A stretch of DNA of 64,000 nt from Thermohalobaculum sp038534135 (lineage in GTDB: Bacteria > Pseudomonadota > Alphaproteobacteria > Rhodobacterales > Rhodobacteraceae). Position 1 is the stretch's first letter, and every line of letters begins with the position of its first letter. This document shows, piece after piece, positions 42,044-50,251 of this stretch. The notes under the pieces were generated by a model. The model had not been told where the DNA came from. It was given only the letters and a program-made list of their open reading frames with translations, and searched no databases. The stretch is from positions 46,013 through 110,012 of the forward strand of contig JBCAXJ010000006.1 in the NCBI GenBank assembly GCA_038534135.1. Reading direction: 5' to 3'. The position numbers and the translations under genes were made by a program.

Positions 42044-42655
42044 TTACGTGCCTGGCGTGAAGCTCACCATCTCGAACATCTTGGTTTCGTTGCGCGATTT
42101 CCGATGACGCCGGATCAGGACCGTGGTGCCCAGTTCGGGAGACACATAAAAATCACGGTTTGTGAACTGGTCGTTGCAAGCGACGTGGTAGGTGTCGAAA
42201 CTCCCCGCCGGAACCGTCACCTTGACGGTCTCCAGAACCGTGCAGTTGCGCGTTGTCTCCCAGTTGTCGCCCGATACGTTCTGACCTTTGACGGCGTAGG
42301 ACACCTTCTGGCCAATCGTGAGAGGATAGATCTCGCCGGACTTCACATAGGACTGCGATCCATCCGTGAAGTCTGGACATCCAGCCCAGACCGGACCGGG
42401 CGCGAACCCCGGATCTTCGGCAAAACTGCAACCCTCTGACCCTTCGACGTTCTGGCTCGCGCCATTCACCGCCACGGTCACGCGCGTGAGTTGCTCGTCA
42501 CCAACCTTTCAGACCTTGGTATCACCAACGACCGGTATCCGCAGTGGCATCGGATCCAGCTTGGCCGACACGGGTAGAGTTTCGACCTCTGGCGCACACG
42601 CTGTCAGCACGGCAGCACCAACAATGGCAATCAAGCCAATCGACTTCGCAAACAT
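42044..42655 (-). pseudogene. Putative lipoprotein gene interrupted by an in-frame TGA
   Basis: ATG 42655 opens a lipoprotein (signal MFAKSIGLIAIVGAAVLTAC, lipobox LTAC at 17-20) that stops at codon 49, TGA at 42511-42509. The same frame continues for a further 154 codons to 42044 with plausible protein sequence (KVGDEQLTRV, later GPVWAGCPDFTDG and VTVPAGSFDTYHVACNDQF). TGA for TGG (Trp) would restore the frame. It may be a nonsense mutation, a sequencing error, or readthrough. GGAGTG precedes the ATG. The function is unknown. Confidence 0.7.
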
Positions 42656-42745
42656 GTTTCACTCCATTTCTTCAACAGAGTGAAAATTTTACCAGCCCGC
42701 GCGGACGCAGACATTGCCAATATTGGCTATAAAATCGGGCTTTCC

Positions 42746-43153
42746 TTATGGCAGGCGGACAATCGCCGAGATTTCCACCTTCATGTCCGGGTGCGCCAAC
42801 CCGGAGATGATCAGCAGGGTATTGGGTGGATACGGACCATCTCCATAGTGTTCAGCGTACACCGCATCGCGCGCTTCCATCCAAGGCTGACGCGAATCCG
42901 CGCCGACCAGATACGTCGTCAGTTCAAGCACATCGGAAAACGAAGCCCCGATCTTTTCCAGCACCGTGCCGAGATTTCGGAATACGAACGGCATCTGACC
43001 GGCGGTATCTCCCGGCGCTTGCAAGACACCGTCCGCATCAACCGCAACCTGCCCGGCGATGAAGGCCAACCGGCCGGGCTCGGCAATCGCGACGTGACTG
43101 TAGCGCCCCGCGGGTCTGGGGTATCCCTCCGGGTTCAGATACTGGACGCTCAT
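42746..43153 (-). CDS. RidA/YjgF family protein
   Basis: A 135-residue RidA-superfamily protein; archetypes hydrolyse reactive enamine/imine intermediates. Typical segments are RYSHVAIAEPGRLAFIAGQVAVD, FRNLGTVLEKIGASFSDVLELTTYLV and a C-terminal HPDMKVEISAIVRL, although the usual catalytic Arg appears shifted (SRQPWMEARDAVY). The ATG overlaps the stop of the serine hydrolase gene (ATGA), so the two are translationally coupled and probably act on related substrates. Confidence 0.9.
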   Translation of the reverse strand: MSVQYLNPEGYPRPAGRYSHVAIAEPGRLAFIAGQVAVDADGVLQAPGDTAGQMPFVFRNLGTVLEKIGASFSDVLELTTYLVGADSRQPWMEARDAVYAEHYGDGPYPPNTLLIISGLAHPDMKVEISAIVRLP

Positions 43154-44307
43154 GCCGCAATCTCCGAATAAACCGCTGTCTCAAATGCCTCATACACGTC
43201 CATGAAACGGGGTTCGGCAAAGGGCAGCGACTGGGTCATGATGACTGCGGCCACGTCCTTTGCGGGATCGAACCAGTAATGCGAATTCAGCACCCCGGCC
43301 CAACCTTGCGATCCAGCCGTCCGCATGCCGGGTACATCCTCCTCGTTGCGCACGAACCCGAAAGAGTGCGTCATCGGCGTTCCGGGGAACAATTCGACAT
43401 CGGCTGACATCGGCGGTGCGAGCGAGATCATCTTTCCGACACGCAGATCACCAATCGAGTTCTCCAACATCCGGTCCGCAGCACCCTCGGACAGGATCTT
43501 CTGTCCGTTCAGCGTGCCGCGATTGAGGAACAACCGCAGGAACGTGAGGTAATCGGCGGGCGTCGAATACAGCGCATGCCCCATGCCGTAGAACTCAGGA
43601 TTGGACGGCGGCGCCATCTCGAAGTCGGCAAGCACACCGTCGTCGCCCCGCGCCTTCACCGAGGCCAGTCTCGGCGCCATGTGATCGGCGACCTCGCACG
43701 CGGTATCGGACATGCCAAGCGGGCCGAGCAATTCCTCCTGCAGGAACACATCGATGCGACGCCCGTCGATGGCCTCGACCACCTTGCCCAGCCAGTCGAT
43801 GCCGATCCCATAGTCCCAACGGGCGCCCGGATCGAAGGCCATCGCATAGTCCAGCGACGCGTTGGTCCCGGACACGATCGTTGGATGCCCGGTCTTCTGC
43901 ATCCACGCGCCGATTTCCGGACACCAGAACTCATAGACAAGTCCCGATGTATGCGTCGAAAGCTGACGAATGGTCGGCATGGTCGCCGGTGCACGGTAGA
44001 TCGGAGTCTCGCCATCCCATCCGTCCAGCACGCGCAGCTTTGCCGCCGCCTCGGGCAAATACTTGTCCACCGGATCATCGATCCCAAGCTTGCCCCGGTC
44101 GATCAGCATCATCGCCGCCACAGAGCCAACCGCCTTTGTCATCGAGAATATCCGGTGCACGGTATCGGGCGCAGCCGCCATCCCCGGAGCCGCCTCGCCC
44201 GCCGCTCCCTGCCAGGTCACGCCTGCTGAGTTTGCCTGCATCGCCACCAGGAACGGCGCATCGCCATTCGCCACCGCGGTCTCCAGAATTGACTGTTTGT
44301 TCGTCAT
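43150..44307 (-). CDS. Beta-lactamase-family serine hydrolase
   Basis: A 385-residue class C-type serine hydrolase/esterase with the SxxK motif FSMTK (Ser55, Lys58). The second motif region reads YGIGIDWLGKVVEAI, and a late HSFGFVRN-like KTG-equivalent is present. No signal peptide is seen, so a cytoplasmic esterase, amidase or peptidase is more likely than an antibiotic resistance enzyme. The preferred ATG 44307 has GGAG six bases upstream. It leads an operon with RidA. Confidence 0.88.
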   Translation of the reverse strand: MTNKQSILETAVANGDAPFLVAMQANSAGVTWQGAAGEAAPGMAAAPDTVHRIFSMTKAVGSVAAMMLIDRGKLGIDDPVDKYLPEAAAKLRVLDGWDGETPIYRAPATMPTIRQLSTHTSGLVYEFWCPEIGAWMQKTGHPTIVSGTNASLDYAMAFDPGARWDYGIGIDWLGKVVEAIDGRRIDVFLQEELLGPLGMSDTACEVADHMAPRLASVKARGDDGVLADFEMAPPSNPEFYGMGHALYSTPADYLTFLRLFLNRGTLNGQKILSEGAADRMLENSIGDLRVGKMISLAPPMSADVELFPGTPMTHSFGFVRNEEDVPGMRTAGSQGWAGVLNSHYWFDPAKDVAAVIMTQSLPFAEPRFMDVYEAFETAVYSEIAA

Positions 44308-44334
44308 CATTCTCTCCAGTTCTACAGGTTTTAC

Positions 44335-44349
44335 TGTTATGATATAACA
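44335..44349. promoter_or_regulatory. Inverted repeat TGTTAT-N3-ATAACA
   Basis: A perfect 6-bp inverted repeat in an unusually AT-rich patch of the 202-bp divergent region between the serine hydrolase and the cyclase genes. It lies 28 bp upstream of the serine hydrolase ATG. TATATC/TATCAT on the minus strand overlaps it and could be a -10. It is likely an operator, but the regulator is not encoded adjacent. Confidence 0.5.
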
Positions 44350-44509
44350 ATACAATTCCTCAACTAGCCACACTCTTCTGATGATCACCCCAAGATTACT
44401 CCGGAACAAGTCGATTGCACCTTCCACATCCGCAAGAGTTGTGGAACGTTCATCTGACGCCGGGGCCATCAAGAGCCCTGTCGCCGCATCTGATGGGAGG
44501 ATCTTCAGA

Positions 44510-45574
44510 ATGAAATTTGCAACTGCAACCCTTGCTGCCGCGCTTGGCGCGCTGGGTCTGGCAGCCTCTGCCGGATCGGCTGCCGCCTGCTCTGCCGAGG
44601 ACTGGAAGGCCTGCAAGGGCAAATCATGGGTCGACGGTGACGTGATGGAAACACCGCTGGGCTCGAAGTGGTGGCCGCACCCGATGTGGGGCGCGGGCGA
44701 TCAGGCGGGCTCGACAAACTGGTACACGAAGCCCGAGGTCATTCAGCGCGCCCTTGGCGCCAGCTCCGGCACCGGCAAGGTCTACAAGCTTGGGCATCCC
44801 TATACGTCGACCATGCCGCTGTTCGGGGTCCGCCAGTTCTCTCTCAGGACACCGCTGCCGACCGGTGTCACCGATGGACTGGGTGGCAACAAGATCACGT
44901 GGAACGACGAATACCTCGCGACCGAGGTTGGCCAGGTCGGCACCCAGTTCGATGGGCTCGCGCATATCGGCATCACCATGGGCGCACCGGGCGACCTGAC
45001 CCAGATGCGCTGGTACAATGGCTTTACCGGGGCGGAGATGTCCGGCGCCTACGGCCTCAAGAGGCTCGGGCCAGAGCATCTGCACCCGATCGTTGCACGC
45101 GGCATCCTGATCGATGTCGGTGCGATCTGGGGCGCGGACATGGTCGCAGGCGATGAGATCCTGATGGAGCACATCAACAAGGCCCTCGACGCGCAGGGCA
45201 TGGCGGGCTTCCAGTTCGAGCCCGGTGACGCCATCGTCATCCGCACCGGCTGGGAACAGCACTGGGACAATCCGGACGTCTACAACGCAGGCGCTCCAGG
45301 CATCGGCATGGAGGTCGCGCGCTGGATCGCCGGCATCGATGCAGGTGTCACGGTGTTCGACACATGGCCCGGTGACGCGGTTCCGAACCCGGACCCGCAA
45401 TGCGCCTTCTGCGTTCACACATACCTGCAAACGCGCCATGGCATTGTGAACCAGGAAAACGCGAAGCTGTCTGAACTGGCGGCGGACCAGGTTTACGTGT
45501 TCACCTACATGTATTCCCCTGCACCGATCGTCGGCGCGACGGGCTCAATGGGCGCACCGATCGCGATCAACTGA
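44510..45574 (+). CDS. Secreted cyclase/kynurenine-formamidase-family hydrolase
   Basis: A 354-residue protein of the cyclase family (PF04199), zinc- or manganese-dependent hydrolases that include kynurenine formamidase. It has a signal peptide (KFATATLAAALGALGLAASAGSAAA). The family site reads VGTQFDGLAHIGI, where GTHxD is commonly found, so a Gln replaces the first His. ILIDVGAIWGADMV and GDAIVIRTGWEQHW are typical core strands. GGGAGG precedes the ATG. It diverges from the serine hydrolase/RidA pair and ends at a strong terminator. Confidence 0.88.
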   Translation: MKFATATLAAALGALGLAASAGSAAACSAEDWKACKGKSWVDGDVMETPLGSKWWPHPMWGAGDQAGSTNWYTKPEVIQRALGASSGTGKVYKLGHPYTSTMPLFGVRQFSLRTPLPTGVTDGLGGNKITWNDEYLATEVGQVGTQFDGLAHIGITMGAPGDLTQMRWYNGFTGAEMSGAYGLKRLGPEHLHPIVARGILIDVGAIWGADMVAGDEILMEHINKALDAQGMAGFQFEPGDAIVIRTGWEQHWDNPDVYNAGAPGIGMEVARWIAGIDAGVTVFDTWPGDAVPNPDPQCAFCVHTYLQTRHGIVNQENAKLSELAADQVYVFTYMYSPAPIVGATGSMGAPIAIN

Positions 45575-45597
45575 TCGAACCGATGATGAAGCGAATT

Positions 45598-45621
45598 GGG
45601 CGGCCCGGGAGCCGCCCTTTT
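45598..45621 (+). terminator. Rho-independent terminator of the cyclase-family gene
   Basis: A 7-bp GC stem GGGCGGC / GCCGCCC with loop CCGGGA is followed by TTTT. It lies 24 bp past the cyclase stop in plus orientation. Confidence 0.8.
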
Positions 45622-45848
45622 CGTATCCAGAAGACCCCCAGTGTCCAAGCGTCGTTCCCACGTTCGGCGAAGACACTGACGCGTTACGGGCGTCGGACGC
45701 AGAAAGCACACATGGCATCGCGAAACTCATTCGTGCCACAAGGCGTCAGGCCATGCAGACAACCTGATCCGAGCAACGTTGAGCGGATATCGCTTTATGG
45801 TCGTACCAGCAAATAACTGCAAAACGTCTGATATCCAAGCTTGCTGGC
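45622..45848. other. Intergenic region, nothing recognised
   Basis: About 230 bp between the terminator and the 67-codon minus-strand gene. No supported frame, repeat or RNA was seen. Confidence 0.4.
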
Positions 45849-46052
45849 TCAGGCAGGTGCGTTCTTCGAAATATCCCACGCCATGTCGGAGACCTTTGCA
45901 ACCGGCGCGTCGGCATCCGGATCATCGTCATCCCCCTCGAGCGCGCCGGTCTGAATGGCAAACCTGGCCATTGTCATCGCGGCACCACCGACGGCTCCGT
46001 CAAGCTCGTCATCGGTACTCATCGTGGGTCCCGTGGCATTCTGATCGATCAT
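45849..46052 (-). CDS. Small acidic protein with a double-glycine-like leader
   Basis: A 67-residue protein of unknown function. ATG 46052 has GAAGGA about eight bases upstream. The N-terminal part reads STDDELDGAVGGA, which resembles double-glycine leaders of secreted peptides (Glu-Leu at -8/-7, Gly-Gly at -2/-1), and the body contains EGDDDDPDADAP, an acidic run. No peptidase-containing ABC transporter is adjacent. It could equally be an ordinary acidic small protein. Its promoter would lie in the 290-bp region upstream, where I see nothing else. Confidence 0.5.
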   Translation of the reverse strand: MIDQNATGPTMSTDDELDGAVGGAAMTMARFAIQTGALEGDDDDPDADAPVAKVSDMAWDISKNAPA

Positions 46053-46342
46053 GTTGGTTTCCTTCCCGTTCGAGGTTCAGATCCGTACGTCCATTTTAAC
46101 CGCCGCCGCCGCAAAAAGGCTGTAACAGATGGTACAAACAGAACAGCGGACGTGAGGAGCGGTAGCGACGGGGCCGAATGCTGGCACCGCGCAGAATCCC
46201 ACCGGACACGATCGAGCGGTTAAAGATCGCAGCCACATGCAATTGCACAGCTTCTCACGAAACCAGCGACTCTCTCGAACGGTGAACAAGATAGTCGGAC
46301 GCGTGCGCCATCCCAATCACCAAGGACCGACGCTGCGCCGCC

Positions 46343-47149
46343 TCACTCGGCGCCCATCAGCCAATCGAGCCCCTCGGCAACCCACTCAGCGGGGATCGAG
46401 TGCCCTCCGGGGTGCGTGCAGATCTCCACAGACTTGCCCGAACTCCCGTCATAGCGTTCGCACGTTCGGGGGCGTTTCGGGTGGTCGATCGAATACGTCG
46501 CATCCTCGACATCATCCGCACCATTCAGCGCCCGCAAGATCGTCAGACCTTCGGGGATCGGCATCGAATTGTAGATCCCGACCGCGTCATAGGCGACCAC
46601 ACCGTCGTTCAATCCGTGGATGTGGCGCATGTTGACCGGGCCGCTCGGACAGGTTTCAGGCGTCGAGTTCCAGAACCCGCCGGCGATCGGGGCGTAGCCC
46701 GCGAACAGGCCCCCGGCATAGCAGGCGACATTCCAAACCATCGAGCCACCGCGTGAAAACCCGCTTGCCAAGGTCTTGCCGGGATCGATCGGCCAGCGCT
46801 GCGCGATGTCAGCCATCACGCCCTGGATGAAGGCTTTCTCGTCACGGCCGTGCTCGGCGCGGCCTTCCCCAATCTGGCGCCAGTAGCCGGTCCGCGCATA
46901 GGGCGCGACGAACAGTGCGCCACGCCGGTTGACGCCATTGACCATCGCTTTGTTGCGGAACACGCCCTCCGGCGATCCGTTCCAACCATGGAAGTACACC
47001 ACAAGCGGCAAAGGCGACCTGCCATCCCAATCGGGCGGCGGCGCCGCGAGATAGTATCCGTCGTCGACCTCGCACCGCTCAGCCCCGCCGCAGGCCAGCG
47101 ACGGTGTCACGAACAGGATCGCAAGTATGACAAGGATGAAAGCTCGCAT
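46343..47149 (-). CDS. Secreted alpha/beta hydrolase, PHB depolymerase/feruloyl esterase-like
   Basis: A 268-residue secreted esterase (signal MRAFILVILAILFVTPSLA, cleavage near SLAC). The core has LPLVVYFHGWNGSPEG, the nucleophile elbow SGFSRGGSM, and a late GGHSIPAEW containing the catalytic His. This is the LpqC/poly(3-hydroxybutyrate) depolymerase-like group; the substrate is unknown. GGAGG precedes the ATG at 47149. It diverges from queF across 262 bp, in which no other gene is supported. Confidence 0.88.
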   Translation of the reverse strand: MRAFILVILAILFVTPSLACGGAERCEVDDGYYLAAPPPDWDGRSPLPLVVYFHGWNGSPEGVFRNKAMVNGVNRRGALFVAPYARTGYWRQIGEGRAEHGRDEKAFIQGVMADIAQRWPIDPGKTLASGFSRGGSMVWNVACYAGGLFAGYAPIAGGFWNSTPETCPSGPVNMRHIHGLNDGVVAYDAVGIYNSMPIPEGLTILRALNGADDVEDATYSIDHPKRPRTCERYDGSSGKSVEICTHPGGHSIPAEWVAEGLDWLMGAE

Positions 47150-47411
47150 GGTCCGCCTCCGACAACTCGAACCGACATTGTCGATCCACCTGGACGCTTC
47201 AATCCACGATGCCGTGAGCGCGGCTGCAAGGGGCGTTAGATCAGGCCTCGGATCCAAGATGTATGCCGCACGGCCCGGCAGACGACAGTCAGAAGACCAT
47301 CTCGCCAATACCCTGATTGCCCCAGTGGTCCCGCGCCTGCACATCCCGGCATCTGACGATCACGTGTACTCCGCGATTGCCATCCGTCCGCAGCACGGCT
47401 AGATCGCCGCC

Positions 47412-47870
47412 ATGACGCAGGAACTCTCCCATACCGGGCTTGGCAAGCACGTCGAGCAGCCGAATTCGCCCGAGGAAGCCCGCCTCGACCCGGTGCCGAA
47501 CCCCCATCCCGACACGAACTTTGTCGCGCGGTTCACGGCGCCCGAATTCACCTCGCTCTGCCCGGTCACCGGACAGCCGGACTTCGCGCATCTGGTGATC
47601 GACTATGTGCCTGACCAATGGCTGGTCGAGTCCAAGTCGCTCAAACTGTTCCTGACCAGCTTTCGCAATCATGGCGCGTTCCACGAAGGCTGTACGGTCG
47701 ATATCGGCAAGCGCATCGCCGACGCCATCAAACCGCGCTGGCTGCGGATCGCAGGCTATTGGTATCCGCGCGGCGGCATTCCGATTGACGTATTCTGGCA
47801 AACAGGTGACGTGCCAGAGGGGGTTTGGCTGCCCGACACCGGTGTACAGCCCTATCGCGGGCGCGGCTGA
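47412..47870 (+). CDS. queF: NADPH-dependent preQ0 reductase QueF (type I)
   Basis: Reduces 7-cyano-7-deazaguanine to preQ1 in queuosine tRNA modification. The 152-residue length fits the single-domain type I enzyme. The thioimide-forming Cys50 lies in LCPVTGQPDFAHL, and ESKSLKLFLTSFRNHGAFHE (73-92) is the NADPH-binding motif. Other queuosine genes are not in the window. No clear Shine-Dalgarno precedes the ATG. folD follows after 29 bp. Confidence 0.95.
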   Translation: MTQELSHTGLGKHVEQPNSPEEARLDPVPNPHPDTNFVARFTAPEFTSLCPVTGQPDFAHLVIDYVPDQWLVESKSLKLFLTSFRNHGAFHEGCTVDIGKRIADAIKPRWLRIAGYWYPRGGIPIDVFWQTGDVPEGVWLPDTGVQPYRGRG

Positions 47871-47899
47871 CGCGCATCATACTCTGAAGGGGAGACGAC

Positions 47900-48799
47900 A
47901 TGGCCGCCAAGGTAATTGACGGAAAAGCCTTCGCGGCGGATGTGCGCGGGCAGGTTGCCGAAGATGTGGCCAAGCTGAAGGCCGATCACGGCATCACGCC
48001 GGGCCTTGCTGTTGTACTCGTGGGCGAGGATCCGGCCTCCCAGGTCTATGTCCGCAACAAGGGCAAGCAGACGGTCGAATGCGGAATGCACTCCGAGGAA
48101 CATCGGATGGATGCCTCGGTCGCGGAAGCCGACGTGATCGCGATGGTGAAAAAGCTGAACGCCGACCCGGCGATCCACGGCATCCTGGTGCAGCTTCCCC
48201 TGCCCGACCACATGAACTCCGAGATCGTGATCAACACGATCGATCCGGCCAAGGACGTCGACGGTTTCCACATCTCGAATGTCGGCCTGCTCGGGACCGG
48301 TCAAAAGTCGATGGTGCCGTGCACCCCGCTCGGCTGTCTGATGATGCTGCGCGACCACCACGGCTCGCTGTCCGGGTTGAACGCCGTTGTCGTCGGCCGC
48401 TCGAACATTGTCGGCAAGCCGATGTTCAACCTGCTGCTCAAGGATAGCTGCACGGTCACTGTCGCCCATTCGCGCACCAAGGATATCGAAGCCGTCTGCC
48501 GCGCGGCCGACATCCTGGTCGCCGCCGTCGGGCGAGCCGAGATGATCACCGGCGACTTCGTCAAGCCGGGTGCTACGGTCATCGATGTCGGCATCAACCG
48601 CATCCCGCACCCCGAGAAAGAGGGCAAGACCAAGCTTGTCGGCGACTGCCACTATGACAGTTGCGCCGAGGTCGCGGGCGCGATCACGCCGGTCCCAGGC
48701 GGCGTTGGCCCGATGACCATCGCCTGCCTGCTGGCAAACACGCTGACCGCCGCCTGCCGCGCGAATGGCCTGCCGGAACCGGAGGGTCTGACGGCGTAG
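47900..48799 (+). CDS. folD: Bifunctional methylene-THF dehydrogenase/cyclohydrolase FolD
   Basis: Interconverts 5,10-methylene-THF and 10-formyl-THF. The 299 residues carry VLVGEDPASQVYVRNKGK (substrate and catalytic Lys), HGILVQLPLPDHM, and the NADP-binding GRSNIVGKPMFNLLL, followed by TPVPGGVGPMTIACL. AAGGGGAG precedes the ATG. It is close behind queF; both connect to one-carbon and pterin metabolism but need not be functionally linked. Confidence 0.96.
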   Translation: MAAKVIDGKAFAADVRGQVAEDVAKLKADHGITPGLAVVLVGEDPASQVYVRNKGKQTVECGMHSEEHRMDASVAEADVIAMVKKLNADPAIHGILVQLPLPDHMNSEIVINTIDPAKDVDGFHISNVGLLGTGQKSMVPCTPLGCLMMLRDHHGSLSGLNAVVVGRSNIVGKPMFNLLLKDSCTVTVAHSRTKDIEAVCRAADILVAAVGRAEMITGDFVKPGATVIDVGINRIPHPEKEGKTKLVGDCHYDSCAEVAGAITPVPGGVGPMTIACLLANTLTAACRANGLPEPEGLTA

Positions 48800-48820
48800 A
48801 CCGTCGACCCCTAGCCATAT

Positions 48821-48895
48821 CGTAAAAACTTAGCTGATCGTGAAAGTTTTCCTTGTGCCCACGATTGGCGCGTAATAACTTAGCCATATGGCTAA
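48821..48895. promoter_or_regulatory. ArsR-type operator over the start codon, with an upstream repeat
   Basis: TTAGCCATATGGCTAA at 48880-48895 is a perfect 16-bp palindrome with the ArsR-family gene's ATG in its centre. CGTAAAAACTTAGC (48821-48834) and CGTAATAACTTAGC (48871-48884) differ at one base and lie 50 bp apart, and CTAGCCATAT at 48811-48820 repeats the half-site. No Shine-Dalgarno precedes the ATG. Autoregulation by the ArsR protein is the likely role. Confidence 0.65.
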
Positions 48896-49208
48896 TCGTC
48901 TACACACAGGCTTCCACGCTCTGGGTGACCCCACCCGCCTGGCCGTGATCGAGCAACTCTTGCAAGGCCCGGCCACAGTCAGTGATCTTGCCAGACCGCA
49001 CGCGATGGCGCTGCCATCCTTCACCAAGCATCTCGGCATCCTGGAACGCGCCGGCCTGATCTCAAGCGAGAAACGCGGCCGCATCCGCACCTGCTCCATC
49101 GATCCGAACGGCCTCTCGCAAATCGACCGCTGGTTCGCCGACCGACGGGCGCTTTGGGCTAACCGGCTCGACCGTCTCGCTACACATCTGGAAAAGGGGA
49201 CAGACTAG
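48888..49208 (+). CDS. ArsR-family transcriptional regulator
   Basis: A 106-residue winged-helix protein: FHALGDPTRLAVIEQLLQGPATVSDLARPHAMALPSFTKHLGILERAGLI is the family HTH, and SSEKRGRIRTCSI is the wing. It lacks the classical metal-binding Cys motif. It belongs to the subgroup paired with AHSA1/SRPBCC genes, and the partner starts on the base after its stop. The ATG lies within a perfect palindrome, which suggests autoregulation and a possibly leaderless message. Confidence 0.92.
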   Translation: MANRLHTGFHALGDPTRLAVIEQLLQGPATVSDLARPHAMALPSFTKHLGILERAGLISSEKRGRIRTCSIDPNGLSQIDRWFADRRALWANRLDRLATHLEKGTD

Positions 49209-49664
49209 ATGGACATCACCCATGACACGATTGTGCTGGAGCGTACCTTCACGACGCCGCCAAGCCGCCTGTTCCAGGCTTATGCCGACCCCGAACAGCG
49301 CGAGATCTGGTGCGTCCCGGGCGAAGGCATGGTCTTCGACATCCGCGAGAGCGAGGTTCGAACCGGTGGCCGCGAAACCGCCCATTGCGGTCCCGACGGC
49401 GATATGAAATGGCGCATGGACCTGATTTATCACCGGGTCGAGCAGGATCGCCTGATCGTCTTCACCGAAGACCTTTGGGAAGGCGACATGCTCCTGACAG
49501 TCGCGCTGATCACCTTCGATATCCGCGACAACAGTCAGAACGGCTGCACGCTGACCGTGACCGACCAGATCACGTCCTTCGTCGGTGACGAGGCCGTGCT
49601 TGGCCACCAGGAAGGCTACACCCACGCCCTGCAGAACCTCGAAACCATGATGACCGCCACGTAG
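49209..49664 (+). CDS. SRPBCC (AHSA1-like) family protein
   Basis: A 151-residue START/SRPBCC hydrophobic-pocket protein with IVLERTFTTPPSRLFQAYADPEQ at the N-terminus and GYTHALQNLETMMTAT at the C-terminal helix. Function within this group is not established; it is commonly co-encoded with an ArsR regulator that controls it. It starts immediately after the ArsR stop. Confidence 0.9.
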   Translation: MDITHDTIVLERTFTTPPSRLFQAYADPEQREIWCVPGEGMVFDIRESEVRTGGRETAHCGPDGDMKWRMDLIYHRVEQDRLIVFTEDLWEGDMLLTVALITFDIRDNSQNGCTLTVTDQITSFVGDEAVLGHQEGYTHALQNLETMMTAT

Positions 49665-49676
49665 CCCGGGGATCGC

Positions 49677-50138
49677 CTAACCCACCGGCAGCGCCGTCGT
49701 CTCCCGGATCTCTTCCATCACGAAACTGGCCGAGACATCCGACAGCGCGACCTTGCGGATCAGCCGCTGATACAGCCGGTCATAATCCGCGATGTCGCGC
49801 ACCCGCGCACGGATCAGATAATCCAGATCCCCGGTCATCCGATACACGCCCAGGATCTCGGGCATATCCCGCGTCGCGCGCGCGAACGCCTCGACCCAGT
49901 CAGGATCATGGCTGCTCGTCCTGACCGAGATGAACACCTGCAGCCCCAAACCCAGCGCCTCCGGGTCGACCAGAACGACACGCCCCCGGACAATGCCCGC
50001 ATCCTCCAAACGCCGAATGCGGCGCCAGCAGGCATTTCGGCTCAGCCCGATCAGCGACCCAAGATCTTCGAGCGATTCTGAGCAATCCTGTTGCAGTCGT
50101 TTCAGGATCTTTCGATCCAGATCATCAATGTCCACCAT
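49677..50138 (-). CDS. Lrp/AsnC-family transcriptional regulator
   Basis: A 153-residue feast/famine regulator. The HTH is DIDDLDRKILKRLQQDCSESLEDLGSLIGLSRNACWRRIRRLEDAGIV, followed by an AsnC ligand-binding domain (GLGLQVFISVRT, MTGDLDYLIRARVRD). I prefer the ATG at 50138 over in-frame starts up to 50177, because CCGTA-AAAA-TACGG lies three bases upstream of it and -35/-10-like TTGAAT-N17-TATTTT would place the transcript start at or near this ATG. No Shine-Dalgarno is seen. It diverges from the DUF6356 gene. Confidence 0.9.
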   Translation of the reverse strand: MVDIDDLDRKILKRLQQDCSESLEDLGSLIGLSRNACWRRIRRLEDAGIVRGRVVLVDPEALGLGLQVFISVRTSSHDPDWVEAFARATRDMPEILGVYRMTGDLDYLIRARVRDIADYDRLYQRLIRKVALSDVSASFVMEEIRETTALPVG

Positions 50139-50140
50139 AA

Positions 50141-50154
50141 CCGTAAAAATACGG
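50141..50154. promoter_or_regulatory. Inverted repeat CCGTA-N4-TACGG before the Lrp gene
   Basis: A perfect 5-bp inverted repeat with an AAAA centre, three bases upstream of the Lrp-family ATG. The minus-strand sequence TTGAAT-17 bp-TATTTT overlaps it. It is a candidate autoregulatory operator. Confidence 0.5.
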
Positions 50155-50251
50155 GAAAACATCTCTTCATTCAACAAATTCAGTTGAACTACGGGAGCAA
50201 ATCCCCACCAAAACGATCCATTCTCTCAAGATCGAAACAGGGAGAGACCTC

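Noticed and set aside
47289..47801. A 170-codon minus-strand frame ending GIGEMVF
   Set aside because: Most of it is antisense to queF, and the part beyond has no ribosome site or family match.
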